Source of the DNA: DATEUP01 sp035283065
GTDB taxonomy: Archaea > Thermoplasmatota > DTKX01 > DATEUP01
Length of the DNA: 13,358 bases
NCBI GenBank assembly: GCA_035283065.1
Contig: DATEUP010000079.1
Span: 1-13,358 of the forward strand
Direction of reading: 5' to 3'
Of this stretch, positions 6,382-12,226 are shown in pieces (the stretch's first letter is position 1; every line of letters starts with the position of its first letter). The notes under the pieces were generated by a model, which worked only from the letters and a program-made list of their open reading frames with translations, was not told where the DNA came from and ran no database searches. The translations under genes were made by a program, and so were the position numbers.

Positions 6382-7227
6382 TCAGATCGAAATCGCGTGC
6401 TTCTCGTGGAGGCGCTTGTAGAAGTCCCGCGAGAAACGCAGGAAGACCGCGTCGCTTCGCGCCCTCGTGACCGAGAGGGCATCGTCGATCCCGAAGGGGC
6501 GCTCGATCTGCCCGTCGAGCACGACCGTCGCCGGCCGGTCCGCGACCATCCGGACCTCGACGTGGGACTTCGCGGGGAACACGATCGGCCGCGACGACAG
6601 CGTGAAGGGCGCGATCGGCGAAAGGACAAACGCCTCCACATCGGGGTCGATGATCGGGCCTCCGACCGAGAGGTTGTACGAGGTCGAGCCCGTCGGCGTC
6701 GCGATGATGAGGCCGTCGGCCCGGTAGCGGTGCACGAGGTTCGCCTCGCGCATGACCTCGAGGTGGATCATCTTCGCCACGCTTGAGGTGTGGAGCACGA
6801 CCTCGTTCACGCACGCGGGCAGGTTCTTGCCGTTGAGCTTCGGCTGGAGGCGCATCTTGCGGTCCTCCACGTAGTCGCCCTTCAGGATCCGGGCAAGTGA
6901 CTCCTCCGCCCGCGCAAGTGGCGCCTCCGCCAGGAACCCCATGATCCCGGCGTTGATCGCGAAGAGGGGCGCGGGGTTCTGCTGGAGGACGCGCAGGATC
7001 GTCCCGTCCCCTCCAAGGGTCACGATCAGGTCGACCTTCATGTCGTGGACCTGCGCGGTCCTCTCTTTCGGGAAGATCGCGGCGACGTTCTCGTCGACGG
7101 TGACCTCGATTCCTGCGCGCTCGAGCTGCCGGATGATCAGCGCCCCGTGGTCGACAAGGCCCTTGGTGTAGGCTTTGAGGACGAGGCCGACGCGCTTGAA
7201 CCGCCTCCGCGGGCTCCGCGCGGTCAT
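6382..7227 (-). CDS. nadK: NAD(+) kinase (ATP/polyphosphate-NAD kinase family)
   Basis: 281 aa, the usual length for archaeal NAD kinases, which phosphorylate NAD to NADP in the cytoplasm. Seen in order: 'GGDGT' (72-76) with catalytic Asp74, 'NAGIMGFLAE' (92-101), the 'NE' pair at 141-142, the loop 'DGLIIATPTGSTSYNLS' (171-187) that defines the family, and 'DGQ' (238-240). A basic N-terminus ('ARSPRRRFKR') precedes the first Rossmann strand. The start ATG overlaps the stop of the upstream IMPase gene (ATGA, 4 bp), so both are translated together. In Methanocaldococcus the same two activities occur as one fused protein, with the phosphatase N-terminal, and the gene order here matches that fusion. 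This supports joint control of the NAD/NADP pool. Confidence 0.96.
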   Translation of the reverse strand: MTARSPRRRFKRVGLVLKAYTKGLVDHGALIIRQLERAGIEVTVDENVAAIFPKERTAQVHDMKVDLIVTLGGDGTILRVLQQNPAPLFAINAGIMGFLAEAPLARAEESLARILKGDYVEDRKMRLQPKLNGKNLPACVNEVVLHTSSVAKMIHLEVMREANLVHRYRADGLIIATPTGSTSYNLSVGGPIIDPDVEAFVLSPIAPFTLSSRPIVFPAKSHVEVRMVADRPATVVLDGQIERPFGIDDALSVTRARSDAVFLRFSRDFYKRLHEKHAISI

Positions 7228-8051
7228 GCGCTCGCCCTCCGCACCCGGTGGCCCATCCGGTCCGCCTCAGCCGCGCGGCTCGCGCGCACGTGCTCGTGGA
7301 TGATCGAGGCGAGCGCCGGGCTGCCGGTCGCCGTGACGTCGCGCCTTGCGCTCGAGTTCAGCGGCATGTCGAGGACAGCCCCCGCGTAGTCGTAGATCTC
7401 CCCGCCCGCCTCCCGCAGGATCAGGGCTGCGGCAGCCACATCCGTGCACCGCAGCGGGTTGCCCCACTGCACGTAGGCGTCGAGCGCGCCGGCACCCACA
7501 AGCGCGATCTCCAAAGCCGCGGCCCCGAGGCCGCGCACGCGCCGGGGAAACCGCGTGAGCTCAAAGGCCGCCTCCGGTGCTTCGGGCCCAATGTACACGG
7601 AGACGGTGTCGAAGCGCTCGCGCCACTCGCGCGCCTTGACGGGCCTGCCATTCAGCGTCGCGCCCTTGCCCTTGCGCGCGTGGTAGACATCGCCCGACAA
7701 CGCGTTCACGACGACGCCCTCCGAGACGTCGTGGAGCCGGTCGCGCGCGAGCGCGAGCGAGATGCAGTAGAAGGGGATCCCGCGAACCGCGTTGTGCGTC
7801 CCGTCGATCGGGTCTGCGACGAGTAGCTGGCGGCCCTCTCGGTCTACAAAGCCCGCCTCCTCACTTAGCACGTTCGCATCCACGCCTTCGCGGTCAAGCT
7901 CCTGGAGAAGCACTTTCTCCGCGAGGTCGTCGACCCACTTCGTCGGCGTCCCGTCGGCTCCCATCTCCACCGTTTCGCCCCACTTCGAGCGGTCCGACGC
8001 TTGCACGGCCTCACGCACCTTGAGGGCAATCCGGACGAGCGGCGTCTCCAT
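7224..8051 (-). CDS. Inositol monophosphatase family protein (IMP/FBP/NADP phosphatase type)
   Basis: 275 aa from the ATG at 8051, preceded by GGAGG 5 nt upstream; the frame extends to a TTG at 8072, but the box A position fits 8051. Metal-binding motifs: 'SEEAG' (63-67), 'DPIDGTHNA' (80-88) with Asp80 and Asp83, and Asp204 in 'RCTDVAAAALILREAGG', the C-terminal family signature (normally WDxAAG, here CTDVAAA). The glycine-rich 'RGLGAAALEIALVGAG' (173-188) matches the substrate-site strand. Archaeal members of this superfamily act on inositol-1-phosphate, fructose-1,6-bisphosphate and in some cases NADP. Overlap with nadK by 4 bp and the known IMPase-NADK fusion in methanogens favour an NADP phosphatase or broad phosphatase role, but the substrate is not proven by sequence. 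Confidence 0.92.
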   Translation of the reverse strand: METPLVRIALKVREAVQASDRSKWGETVEMGADGTPTKWVDDLAEKVLLQELDREGVDANVLSEEAGFVDREGRQLLVADPIDGTHNAVRGIPFYCISLALARDRLHDVSEGVVVNALSGDVYHARKGKGATLNGRPVKAREWRERFDTVSVYIGPEAPEAAFELTRFPRRVRGLGAAALEIALVGAGALDAYVQWGNPLRCTDVAAAALILREAGGEIYDYAGAVLDMPLNSSARRDVTATGSPALASIIHEHVRASRAAEADRMGHRVRRASA

Positions 8052-8085
8052 CGGTGCCTCCGCCGCCCTCAAACCCCGCGCGCGG

Positions 8086-8091
8086 GTTAAA
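8086..8091 (-). promoter_or_regulatory. Candidate box A for the IMPase-nadK-JAMM operon
   Basis: On the minus strand the core reads TTTAAC within GGTTTAACCC, centred about 37 nt upstream of the ATG at 8051. This predicts a leader of about 10 nt that would still include the GGAGG at 8056-8060. It is one half of a divergent promoter region with aIF5A. Confidence 0.4.
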
Positions 8092-8144
8092 CCTCTCCCC
8101 GCGGAATCTTCCGGCCACGCCCTCGCGCGCGCCCGCCAGATGCC

Positions 8145-8152
8145 TTTATAAA
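8145..8152 (+). promoter_or_regulatory. Box A promoter of aIF5A
   Basis: TTTATAAA, a near-ideal archaeal TATA box, is centred about 33 nt before the ATG at 8182. It predicts a leader of roughly 6-8 nt, too short for a Shine-Dalgarno sequence, and none is seen. It is the clearest promoter in the window, as expected for a highly expressed translation factor. Confidence 0.75.
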
Positions 8153-8181
8153 GGGTGCCCGCTCTGCCCGCTTGACCCTGT

Positions 8182-8580
8182 ATGTCGTGGACTGTCGCAG
8201 AAATCCGTGAACTCCGGGAAGGGGGCTACATCGTCGTTGACGACGAGCCCTGCAAGATCCTCTCGATCCAGATGTCGAAACCCGGCAAACACGGCGAGGC
8301 GAAGGCACGCATGGACGTAATGGGCCTTTTCGACAGCCGCAAGCGCTCGATCGTCCACCCCGTCACGCACAAAGTGCAAGTCCCGATGATCGACAAGCGC
8401 AAGGGGCAAATCATCTCGATTTCCGGCGACCACGCGCAGATCATGGACGCCGAGAACTACTCGATGATGGAGCTCCTGCTAGACGAGGAGTGGAAGCCCA
8501 AGGTCCGGGCCGGCCAGGACTGCATGTACATGACCGTCCTTGGCAAGGTCAAGCTCATGCAGGTTTCGGGCGTGAGTTGA
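8182..8580 (+). CDS. eif5a: Translation initiation factor 5A (aIF5A), hypusine-containing
   Basis: 132 aa, the standard archaeal length. The N-terminal SH3-like domain carries the modification loop 'MSKPGKHGEAKAR' (31-43), with Lys36 as the residue converted to deoxyhypusine/hypusine. A C-terminal OB-fold domain follows ('VQVPMIDKRKGQIISI' onward). aIF5A binds the ribosome near the E site and promotes peptide-bond formation at stalling sequences. The start ATG sits 30 nt after a strong box A, so the mRNA is nearly leaderless. The next gene on the same strand is an agmatinase-family enzyme, which can supply putrescine for the spermidine from which the hypusine side chain is taken. Deoxyhypusine synthase is not in the window. 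Identification is essentially certain. Confidence 0.98.
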   Translation: MSWTVAEIRELREGGYIVVDDEPCKILSIQMSKPGKHGEAKARMDVMGLFDSRKRSIVHPVTHKVQVPMIDKRKGQIISISGDHAQIMDAENYSMMELLLDEEWKPKVRAGQDCMYMTVLGKVKLMQVSGVS

Positions 8581-8671
8581 TCGTCGGGCCTTGCAAGTCA
8601 TATCATTACAAGGTGGCTCAGAGGGCGAACTTCGGGGTGGGGGTTGCCCGTTTGCGGCCTCCACAAGGGCG

Positions 8672-8685
8672 TTAATCATGATTAA
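8672..8685. promoter_or_regulatory. 14-bp perfect palindrome upstream of agmatinase, candidate operator
   Basis: TTAATCATGATTAA is a perfect 14-bp palindrome in an AT-rich island within otherwise GC-rich DNA. It is directly joined to TTAA, so that the box A-like sequence (about 8682-8690) overlaps its right half. A dimeric regulator bound here would compete with TBP. The role as operator is inferred from symmetry and position only. Confidence 0.45.
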
Positions 8686-8690
8686 TTAAA
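8682..8690 (+). promoter_or_regulatory. Box A promoter of the agmatinase gene
   Basis: TTAATTAAA, centred about 35 nt upstream of the ATG at 8721, fits an archaeal box A with a leader of about 8-10 nt. The 140-bp gap after aIF5A and this element suggest the agmatinase gene has its own promoter. A second weaker AT-rich patch, CATATCATTA, at 8600-8609 has no gene at the right distance. Confidence 0.5.
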
Positions 8691-8720
8691 GAATCTACAG
8701 TCCTTTGGGATGCGGTTCGA

Positions 8721-9605
8721 ATGGGGTCTCACCGAACTTTCGCCGACGCCAACGCCAAGCTCGAGGGCGCGCGCTATTCGATCCTCGGCGTCCCATACGA
8801 CGCGACGACCTCCTTCCGTCCCGGCGCGCGCTTCGGCCCCGACGAGATCCGCAAGGCGAGCTACAACTTCGAGACCTGGGTGAACGAGTGGGACGTCGAC
8901 CTCGTCGAAGTGCCCATCCACGACTTCGGCAACATCGGCGAGCACCATCACCCCGAGGCGATGCTGACCGAGCTCGAGTCCGACGTCCGCCAAATGGTCG
9001 AAGCCGGCGCGTTCCCGATCCTGCTTGGCGGCGAGCATTCGCTCGCACCGGGCGCCGTCCGCGTACTCGCCTCGAAGCACCGGGCGCTCAAGTGCCTCTA
9101 TGTCGACGCACACCTCGACTTCCGACCCGAGTACCTCGGCACGCCGAACTCCCACGCGTGCGCCGCGCGCCGCATCGCGGACATCCTGGGCGCCGAGAGC
9201 ATCTTCCAGTTCGGCATTCGCTCAATCGAGCGCAACGAATACAAGGACGCCAAGCGGATGGGCCTTCGCTGGGCCTACGCCCGCGACATCCACAAGAAGG
9301 GGATGGAATGGGCGATCCACGAGGCGGAGAAGGCCTTGGGTTCGAAGGGGCCGCTTTACCTATCGATTGACATGGACGGCCACGACCCGTCGATTGCCCC
9401 CGGGGTCGGCACGCCAGAGCCCTTCGGAATCTCCGACCACGACGTGAAAGCACTCATCGACCACTTCGCGCCCCGGCTTGTTGGGGCCGACGTGAACGAG
9501 ACCTGCCCGCCGTTTGACAACGGCAACACGAGCGCGCTTGCGGCCCGTGAGGTGCGCGAGATCATCGCCGCGCGCGAAGCGAAGCTCGGGAAGCGGCGGG
9601 CGTGA
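8721..9605 (+). CDS. speB: Agmatinase-family ureohydrolase
   Basis: A 294-aa arginase/agmatinase-fold enzyme. All six residues that bind the dimanganese centre are present: His106 ('GGEHS'), Asp129, His131 and Asp133 ('DAHLD'), and Asp217 and Asp219 ('SIDMDGHDPS', 215-224). 'NSHACAARR' (143-151) is the substrate-side loop, and 'GVGTPEP' (228-234) the usual strand end. Archaeal members mostly hydrolyse agmatine to putrescine and urea, although some act on longer aminopropyl-agmatine; I cannot tell which from sequence. Neighbouring aIF5A needs spermidine for hypusination, supporting a polyamine role. The ATG at 8721 has no Shine-Dalgarno sequence but a box A at the right distance. The stop codon overlaps a GTG (GTGA) of a broken downstream frame. 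Confidence 0.95.
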   Translation: MGSHRTFADANAKLEGARYSILGVPYDATTSFRPGARFGPDEIRKASYNFETWVNEWDVDLVEVPIHDFGNIGEHHHPEAMLTELESDVRQMVEAGAFPILLGGEHSLAPGAVRVLASKHRALKCLYVDAHLDFRPEYLGTPNSHACAARRIADILGAESIFQFGIRSIERNEYKDAKRMGLRWAYARDIHKKGMEWAIHEAEKALGSKGPLYLSIDMDGHDPSIAPGVGTPEPFGISDHDVKALIDHFAPRLVGADVNETCPPFDNGNTSALAAREVREIIAAREAKLGKRRA

Positions 9606-9940
9606 ACGCCGCTCTCTTGAGCGATGCCGGCTTGGGATCGTTCATCGAGGGGCTGACGGTGGTCGCCATTTCACGAGTCATGGCCGTGGGTCCGCTCCAC
9701 CCTTTCGCAGATCCGGTCAACGGCCTGGCGCAGATGGCCGAGTCCTTTCGCCGGACGGACGGCTACGCATCCTTGAGTACCCGCAGGACATGGGGAAGGG
9801 GCGATTCCTCGTCCGATTCGCCTGCCAACACTCGTTGAAAACGCGAAGCCCCTGAAGGCCCTGGTCGTGGCCGGCAGGTTCAAGAAAACGCGGGCCGCGG
9901 ACGCTCCGCCCGGTTTCCTCGTGACCGCAGCGGCTGCAAG
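9602..9940 (+). pseudogene. Frame-broken gene remnant coupled to speB
   Basis: Three frames each carry a protein-like piece and together read like one small protein. The first starts at a GTG overlapping the speB stop (GTGA) and includes 'VAISRVMAVGPLHPFADPV'. Near 9768-9772 the sense passes to another frame with 'LEYPQDMGKGRFLVRFA'. Near 9836 it passes to the third frame with 'PLKALVVAGRFKKTRAAD', which fades after about 9940 although it stays open to 10019. The first frame ends at 9838 and the second at 9855. The alternating hydrophobic strands and codon use are coding-like. I do not recognise the family. It may be a true pseudogene or the result of two indel errors in the assembly. Confidence 0.4.
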
Positions 9941-9950
9941 GGGGAGCGAC

Positions 9951-10289
9951 CTACGGTCGGCGGGGTTTGGCCGGGCCCAACGACCTGCGTGCGTTCGCCC
10001 GAGCCGACCGCGCGTTTAAAACCGACTTTCGGGCCCGCGCGACGGCCCCTGGCGAGCGTCCCTTCGCCGTGGCGTGTCGTGCTTTCCAGCGGCGCGGAGG
10101 GGTCAAGCGCCCTTCCTCGAAGGCCCTGTCAAATGCTTGGTCGATTAGGCGCGCGCTTGTCATTCCTACGAACTCGTGGCCACATTCGGGGCAGGCTTCG
10201 ACCGCAAAAGTGCCGAGGCGGACTCCCTCGTAGGACAAGGGCTTGCGCTTGGACACCAGCGTTCCCTTGCTGCAGATCCAACACTTCAT
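9951..10289 (-). CDS. YgiT-type zinc-finger protein (MqsA N-terminal-like), putative antitoxin
   Basis: 112 aa. The N-terminal 50 residues match the YgiT-type zinc finger: 'CWIC' (Cys3, Cys6), a strand-turn ('SYEGVRLGTFAVEAC', 19-33) and 'CPEC' (Cys33, Cys36), followed by a short helix. The C-terminal 45 residues are strongly basic (Arg/Lys/Ala-rich) with no helix-turn-helix that I can see, unlike MqsA; it could bind nucleic acid. The ATG at 10289 lies 4 bp after the stop of the preceding small ORF, whose stop codon is part of the GGTGA ribosome site, so translation is coupled. Proteins of this zinc-finger type are often the antitoxin partner of DUF4258 or RelE-like small proteins, and the upstream ORF resembles DUF4258. 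The antitoxin role is inference from family and context. Confidence 0.75.
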   Translation of the reverse strand: MKCWICSKGTLVSKRKPLSYEGVRLGTFAVEACPECGHEFVGMTSARLIDQAFDRAFEEGRLTPPRRWKARHATAKGRSPGAVARARKSVLNARSARANARRSLGPAKPRRP

Positions 10290-10293
10290 GGCT

Positions 10294-10647
10294 TCACCAC
10301 CGCCGATAGTACGCGGTTATACAAAAGTTGTGGCAAGGGCGCTCCGCCGAGAAGGTCACCACGAGTCGGCCCCAGCGAGCGATGTAGCGGGATCGGTCCG
10401 AGTCGTGCGGGGAGAGGCGGCCCGCGCGAATCGCAACAAGCGCGTCGTCCGGGGTAATGTTCAGCCGGCCAAGTTCCCACATTTTTCCTTCCAGCTCCCA
10501 AAGCAAAGAGCATTTGCGGCGGCTTTCGAGAAACGACGAGGTTCGCGGGGAGAGGGGCCGTGAAAGGGAAGCGGGCACGCCACAGGGCTGCGATCTGGGC
10601 CACTTGACCTTGGCGTGAGAATAATCACTCACTCGCTGATGTATCAC
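10294..10647 (-). CDS. Small DUF4258-like protein, putative toxin (start uncertain)
   Basis: The C-terminal 65-70 residues look like a DUF4258-type domain: a helix ('ELEGKMWELGRLNITPDDAL'), 'VAIRAGRLSPHDSDRS' and two strands ('RYIARWGRLVVTF' and 'FCITAYYRR'). The conserved His often found before the first helix is not obvious. Start is ambiguous. The GTG at 10647 overlaps the stop of the upstream PEBP gene by 4 bp (GTGA), but the first 45 residues from it are low in coding character. An ATG at 10482 has GGAAGGA just upstream but cuts into the domain, and a TTG at 10506 is intermediate. The downstream YgiT-type zinc-finger gene begins 4 bp later, the usual layout of toxin-antitoxin pairs. Activity as a toxin is not shown by any visible catalytic motif. 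Confidence 0.55.
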   Translation of the reverse strand: MIHQRVSDYSHAKVKWPRSQPCGVPASLSRPLSPRTSSFLESRRKCSLLWELEGKMWELGRLNITPDDALVAIRAGRLSPHDSDRSRYIARWGRLVVTFSAERPCHNFCITAYYRRW

Positions 10648-11108
10648 GCCCGCCCGTAAGTCCCGACAAGCTCCGCCTGTCCCAAGACCTTCCCCTCCAT
10701 GGCCCTCATCAGCTGCGCCTTGCTCGCGCCGGGCCCCAGCCCCGGCTCGGTGTTGAGCGCATAGAGCTTGAAGAAGTACCGGTGGGGCGTGCCGCGCGGG
10801 GGGCAGGGGCCGCCGTAGCCGACCTTTCGGAAGTCGTTCGTGCCCTGCTTGGATCCGTCGGCGAGCCTTGGCGAGGGCGGCACACCCTCACCGAGTTCGG
10901 CGGCTGTTGCGGGGATCCCATAAACCACCCAATGGACCCACGTGCCTCCAGGCGCATCCGGGTCGTCGCAGACCAGCGCGAACACCCGGGTGCCGGGGGG
11001 CGCTTCGCTCCAGCGGAGAGGCGGCGAAACGTCCGCGCCGTCGCAGGTCTGCTTGCGCGGGATCGGGGCGCCGGCTTGAAACGCGGCGCTCTCGATGCGG
11101 AAACCCAA
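10644..11108 (-). CDS. PEBP / YbhB-YbcL (RKIP-like) family protein
   Basis: 154 aa, the full length of prokaryotic phosphatidylethanolamine-binding-protein homologues. Diagnostic segments: 'CDDPDAPGGTWVHWVVYGIP' (47-66), 'GTNDFRKVGYGGPCPP' (89-104) and 'HRYFFKLYAL' (109-118), which line the conserved anion-binding pocket. No signal peptide is seen, so it is cytoplasmic. The family binds phosphate-bearing or small ligands; its role in Archaea is unknown. The frame has no ATG; the TTG at 11108 gives the right N-terminus ('MGFRIESAAFQAGAPIP'), with GAGG about 12 nt upstream. A weak box A (around 11148-11157) precedes it. Its stop overlaps a GTG of the following small ORF, so the PEBP and toxin-antitoxin-like genes may share a transcript. 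Confidence 0.92.
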   Translation of the reverse strand: MGFRIESAAFQAGAPIPRKQTCDGADVSPPLRWSEAPPGTRVFALVCDDPDAPGGTWVHWVVYGIPATAAELGEGVPPSPRLADGSKQGTNDFRKVGYGGPCPPRGTPHRYFFKLYALNTEPGLGPGASKAQLMRAMEGKVLGQAELVGTYGRA

Positions 11109-11146
11109 GCGGGAACTCGCCTCAAAACCCGCCTATCCGCGGCGCG

Positions 11147-11157
11147 CTACATAGTTT
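11147..11157 (-). promoter_or_regulatory. Weak candidate box A for the PEBP gene
   Basis: Minus strand reads AACTATGTAG, centred about 44 nt before the TTG start at 11108, which would give a leader of about 17 nt containing GAGGCG as ribosome site. The consensus match is weak. Confidence 0.3.
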
Positions 11158-11179
11158 GTTGGAGGGGGCCGCCGAGCGT

Positions 11180-11190
11180 CTACTTAAGAG
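11180..11190 (+). promoter_or_regulatory. Candidate box A for the small-ORF pair
   Basis: CTACTTAAGAG, with its AT core centred about 27 nt upstream of the ATG at 11213. This predicts a leaderless transcript beginning at that ATG, and is the main support for translation of the 26-codon ORF. Confidence 0.4.
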
Positions 11191-11212
11191 GCCCCTGACG
11201 GGAAGGCCAATC

Positions 11213-11293
11213 ATGGGGCACTTTCCTTACCGTCCGAACGGCCTGCCTATCTGCCCCTGCCGCGACTCGTGCCTATTGGGGCCCGACGAATGA
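11213..11293 (+). CDS. Micro-ORF, 26 aa, Cys-rich
   Basis: A 26-codon frame with 'LPICPCRDSCLLGPDE' at its C-terminus (Cys14, Cys16, Cys20). Its ATG lies about 27 nt after a box A-like element, the distance expected for a leaderless mRNA. Its stop overlaps the ATG of the next ORF (ATGA, 11290-11293). It could be a leader peptide, a small metal-binding protein, or the N-terminal part of a single gene split from the next ORF by a frameshift. No family recognised. Confidence 0.35.
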   Translation: MGHFPYRPNGLPICPCRDSCLLGPDE

Positions 11294-11514
11294 AGGGGGT
11301 GCGAGTGCCGCTTCCCGCGGCGTCGGCGCTGTGCGAAGAAATTCGAGACGAGGGGTACGGCCGAGACCCCCTCGGCCCGCGGCTCGACTGTTGGGGTTGC
11401 CTTCAGGCCGGCGGGGGGAACCCGGTGGTTGCGCCCGCGCGCGCCGCGAACTGCGCGCGGGTCGTCCGGCGGTACCAGGAGCTCGTCGGCAGCGGGAAGA
11501 TCGGGTGGCTTTGA
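11290..11514 (+). CDS. Small hypothetical protein, 74 aa, with CxxC
   Basis: From the ATG at 11290 the frame codes for 74 residues with GC-rich third positions like those of the neighbouring genes, which supports it as coding. Cysteines at 15, 34, 37 and 55 ('DCWGCLQAGG' holds a CxxC pair) suggest a zinc or Fe-S site, perhaps completed by the CPCRDSC of the preceding micro-ORF if the two form one product or a complex. The C-terminus ('NCARVVRRYQELVGSGKIGW') is helical and basic. A GTG at 11269 in the same frame is an alternative start. The gene ends 19 bp before the convergent membrane-protein gene. Family unknown. Confidence 0.55.
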   Translation: MKGVRVPLPAASALCEEIRDEGYGRDPLGPRLDCWGCLQAGGGNPVVAPARAANCARVVRRYQELVGSGKIGWL

Positions 11515-11533
11515 GGCGCGGCACAGCCATCGC

Positions 11534-12226
11534 CTAAACCTCGCGGGCCTTGGCCAATACGTTTCGGTCCGGCGGCCCAGCCTCGGGTTTCGGACCCGCC
11601 GGGGCGGATCGCACCGCCGCGAGCACCATGCCTTTGAGGATCCGGAAACTCATTGGATCGGCCCGCCGCCTCCACGCGAGCTGGGCGCGGTCGGGCGTCG
11701 TGGCGTCGGCTTTCCAGAAGGTAAACGCAAGCGTCCCCGGAAACTGCCATTCCTCAAAGGTCCTCTCGGCGCGCAGCACGCGCTCAACGGGCATCCCGGC
11801 ATTCTCGAAGCCCTTATGCAGGACTGCTTTGAAGGCATCGCCACCAAGGCCCTCGGGCGCATAGAGGTCGCAGGTGCCACGCAAGTCGCGTGCCCACAAG
11901 GTCCGAAGGGACACCCAGACAGGGACCGCGAAAACCGCGTAGGTCGTTGCGCAAAGGCCAAGGGCGCCTTGGAGTCCCAAGGCCCGGAAGGTCGAAAGGA
12001 AGAGAATTCCGGCGGGCACGAGGGCGACGATTAGGCCCAATTGGGCGGCGACCTTTTTTTTGTACGGGCGGGACCTCGAAACCCACACGCCCCGGTAGGC
12101 CTTCTCGCTCGCCTGCCCCAGCCACTCGGCGATCGTGTCCTGGACCTCCGTGCCGTCCGGCAGGAGCGCGTAGCTCCACTGCGAGAGACCTTCTGCCGGT
12201 GCAGCCGCACTACCCGCCGGTTTCAT
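11534..12226 (-). CDS. Hypothetical membrane protein with two transmembrane helices
   Basis: 230 aa from the ATG at 12226. After an N-terminal soluble segment, two hydrophobic helices lie at about 59-80 ('AAQLGLIVALVPAGILFLST') and 88-107 ('GALGLCATTYAVFAVPVWVS'), separated by a short loop and preceded by a basic 'RSRPYKKK'. By the positive-inside rule both termini are probably cytoplasmic. The C-terminal 120 residues form a predicted soluble domain ('AFKAVLHKGFENAG', 'EEWQFPGTLAFTFWKAD') with no motif I recognise. The start overlaps the 3' end of the upstream glycosylase gene by 17 bp, so the two are likely cotranscribed. The TTG at 12232 is an alternative start. Function unknown. Confidence 0.75.
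   Translation of the reverse strand: MKPAGSAAAPAEGLSQWSYALLPDGTEVQDTIAEWLGQASEKAYRGVWVSRSRPYKKKVAAQLGLIVALVPAGILFLSTFRALGLQGALGLCATTYAVFAVPVWVSLRTLWARDLRGTCDLYAPEGLGGDAFKAVLHKGFENAGMPVERVLRAERTFEEWQFPGTLAFTFWKADATTPDRAQLAWRRRADPMSFRILKGMVLAAVRSAPAGPKPEAGPPDRNVLAKAREV

Noticed and set aside
8054..8072. TTG start of the IMPase gene at 8072
   Set aside because: The ATG at 8051 has GGAGG at proper spacing and better agrees with the box A position.
8712..8722. GCGGTTCGAAT, similar to a tRNA T-arm
   Set aside because: No acceptor stem, anticodon arm or D-arm can be found around it; it lies in the agmatinase leader.
10286..10603. Second minus-strand frame overlapping the toxin-like ORF
   Set aside because: Product has no domain-like pattern, while the other frame shows a DUF4258-like strand-helix arrangement and correct spacing to the zinc-finger gene.
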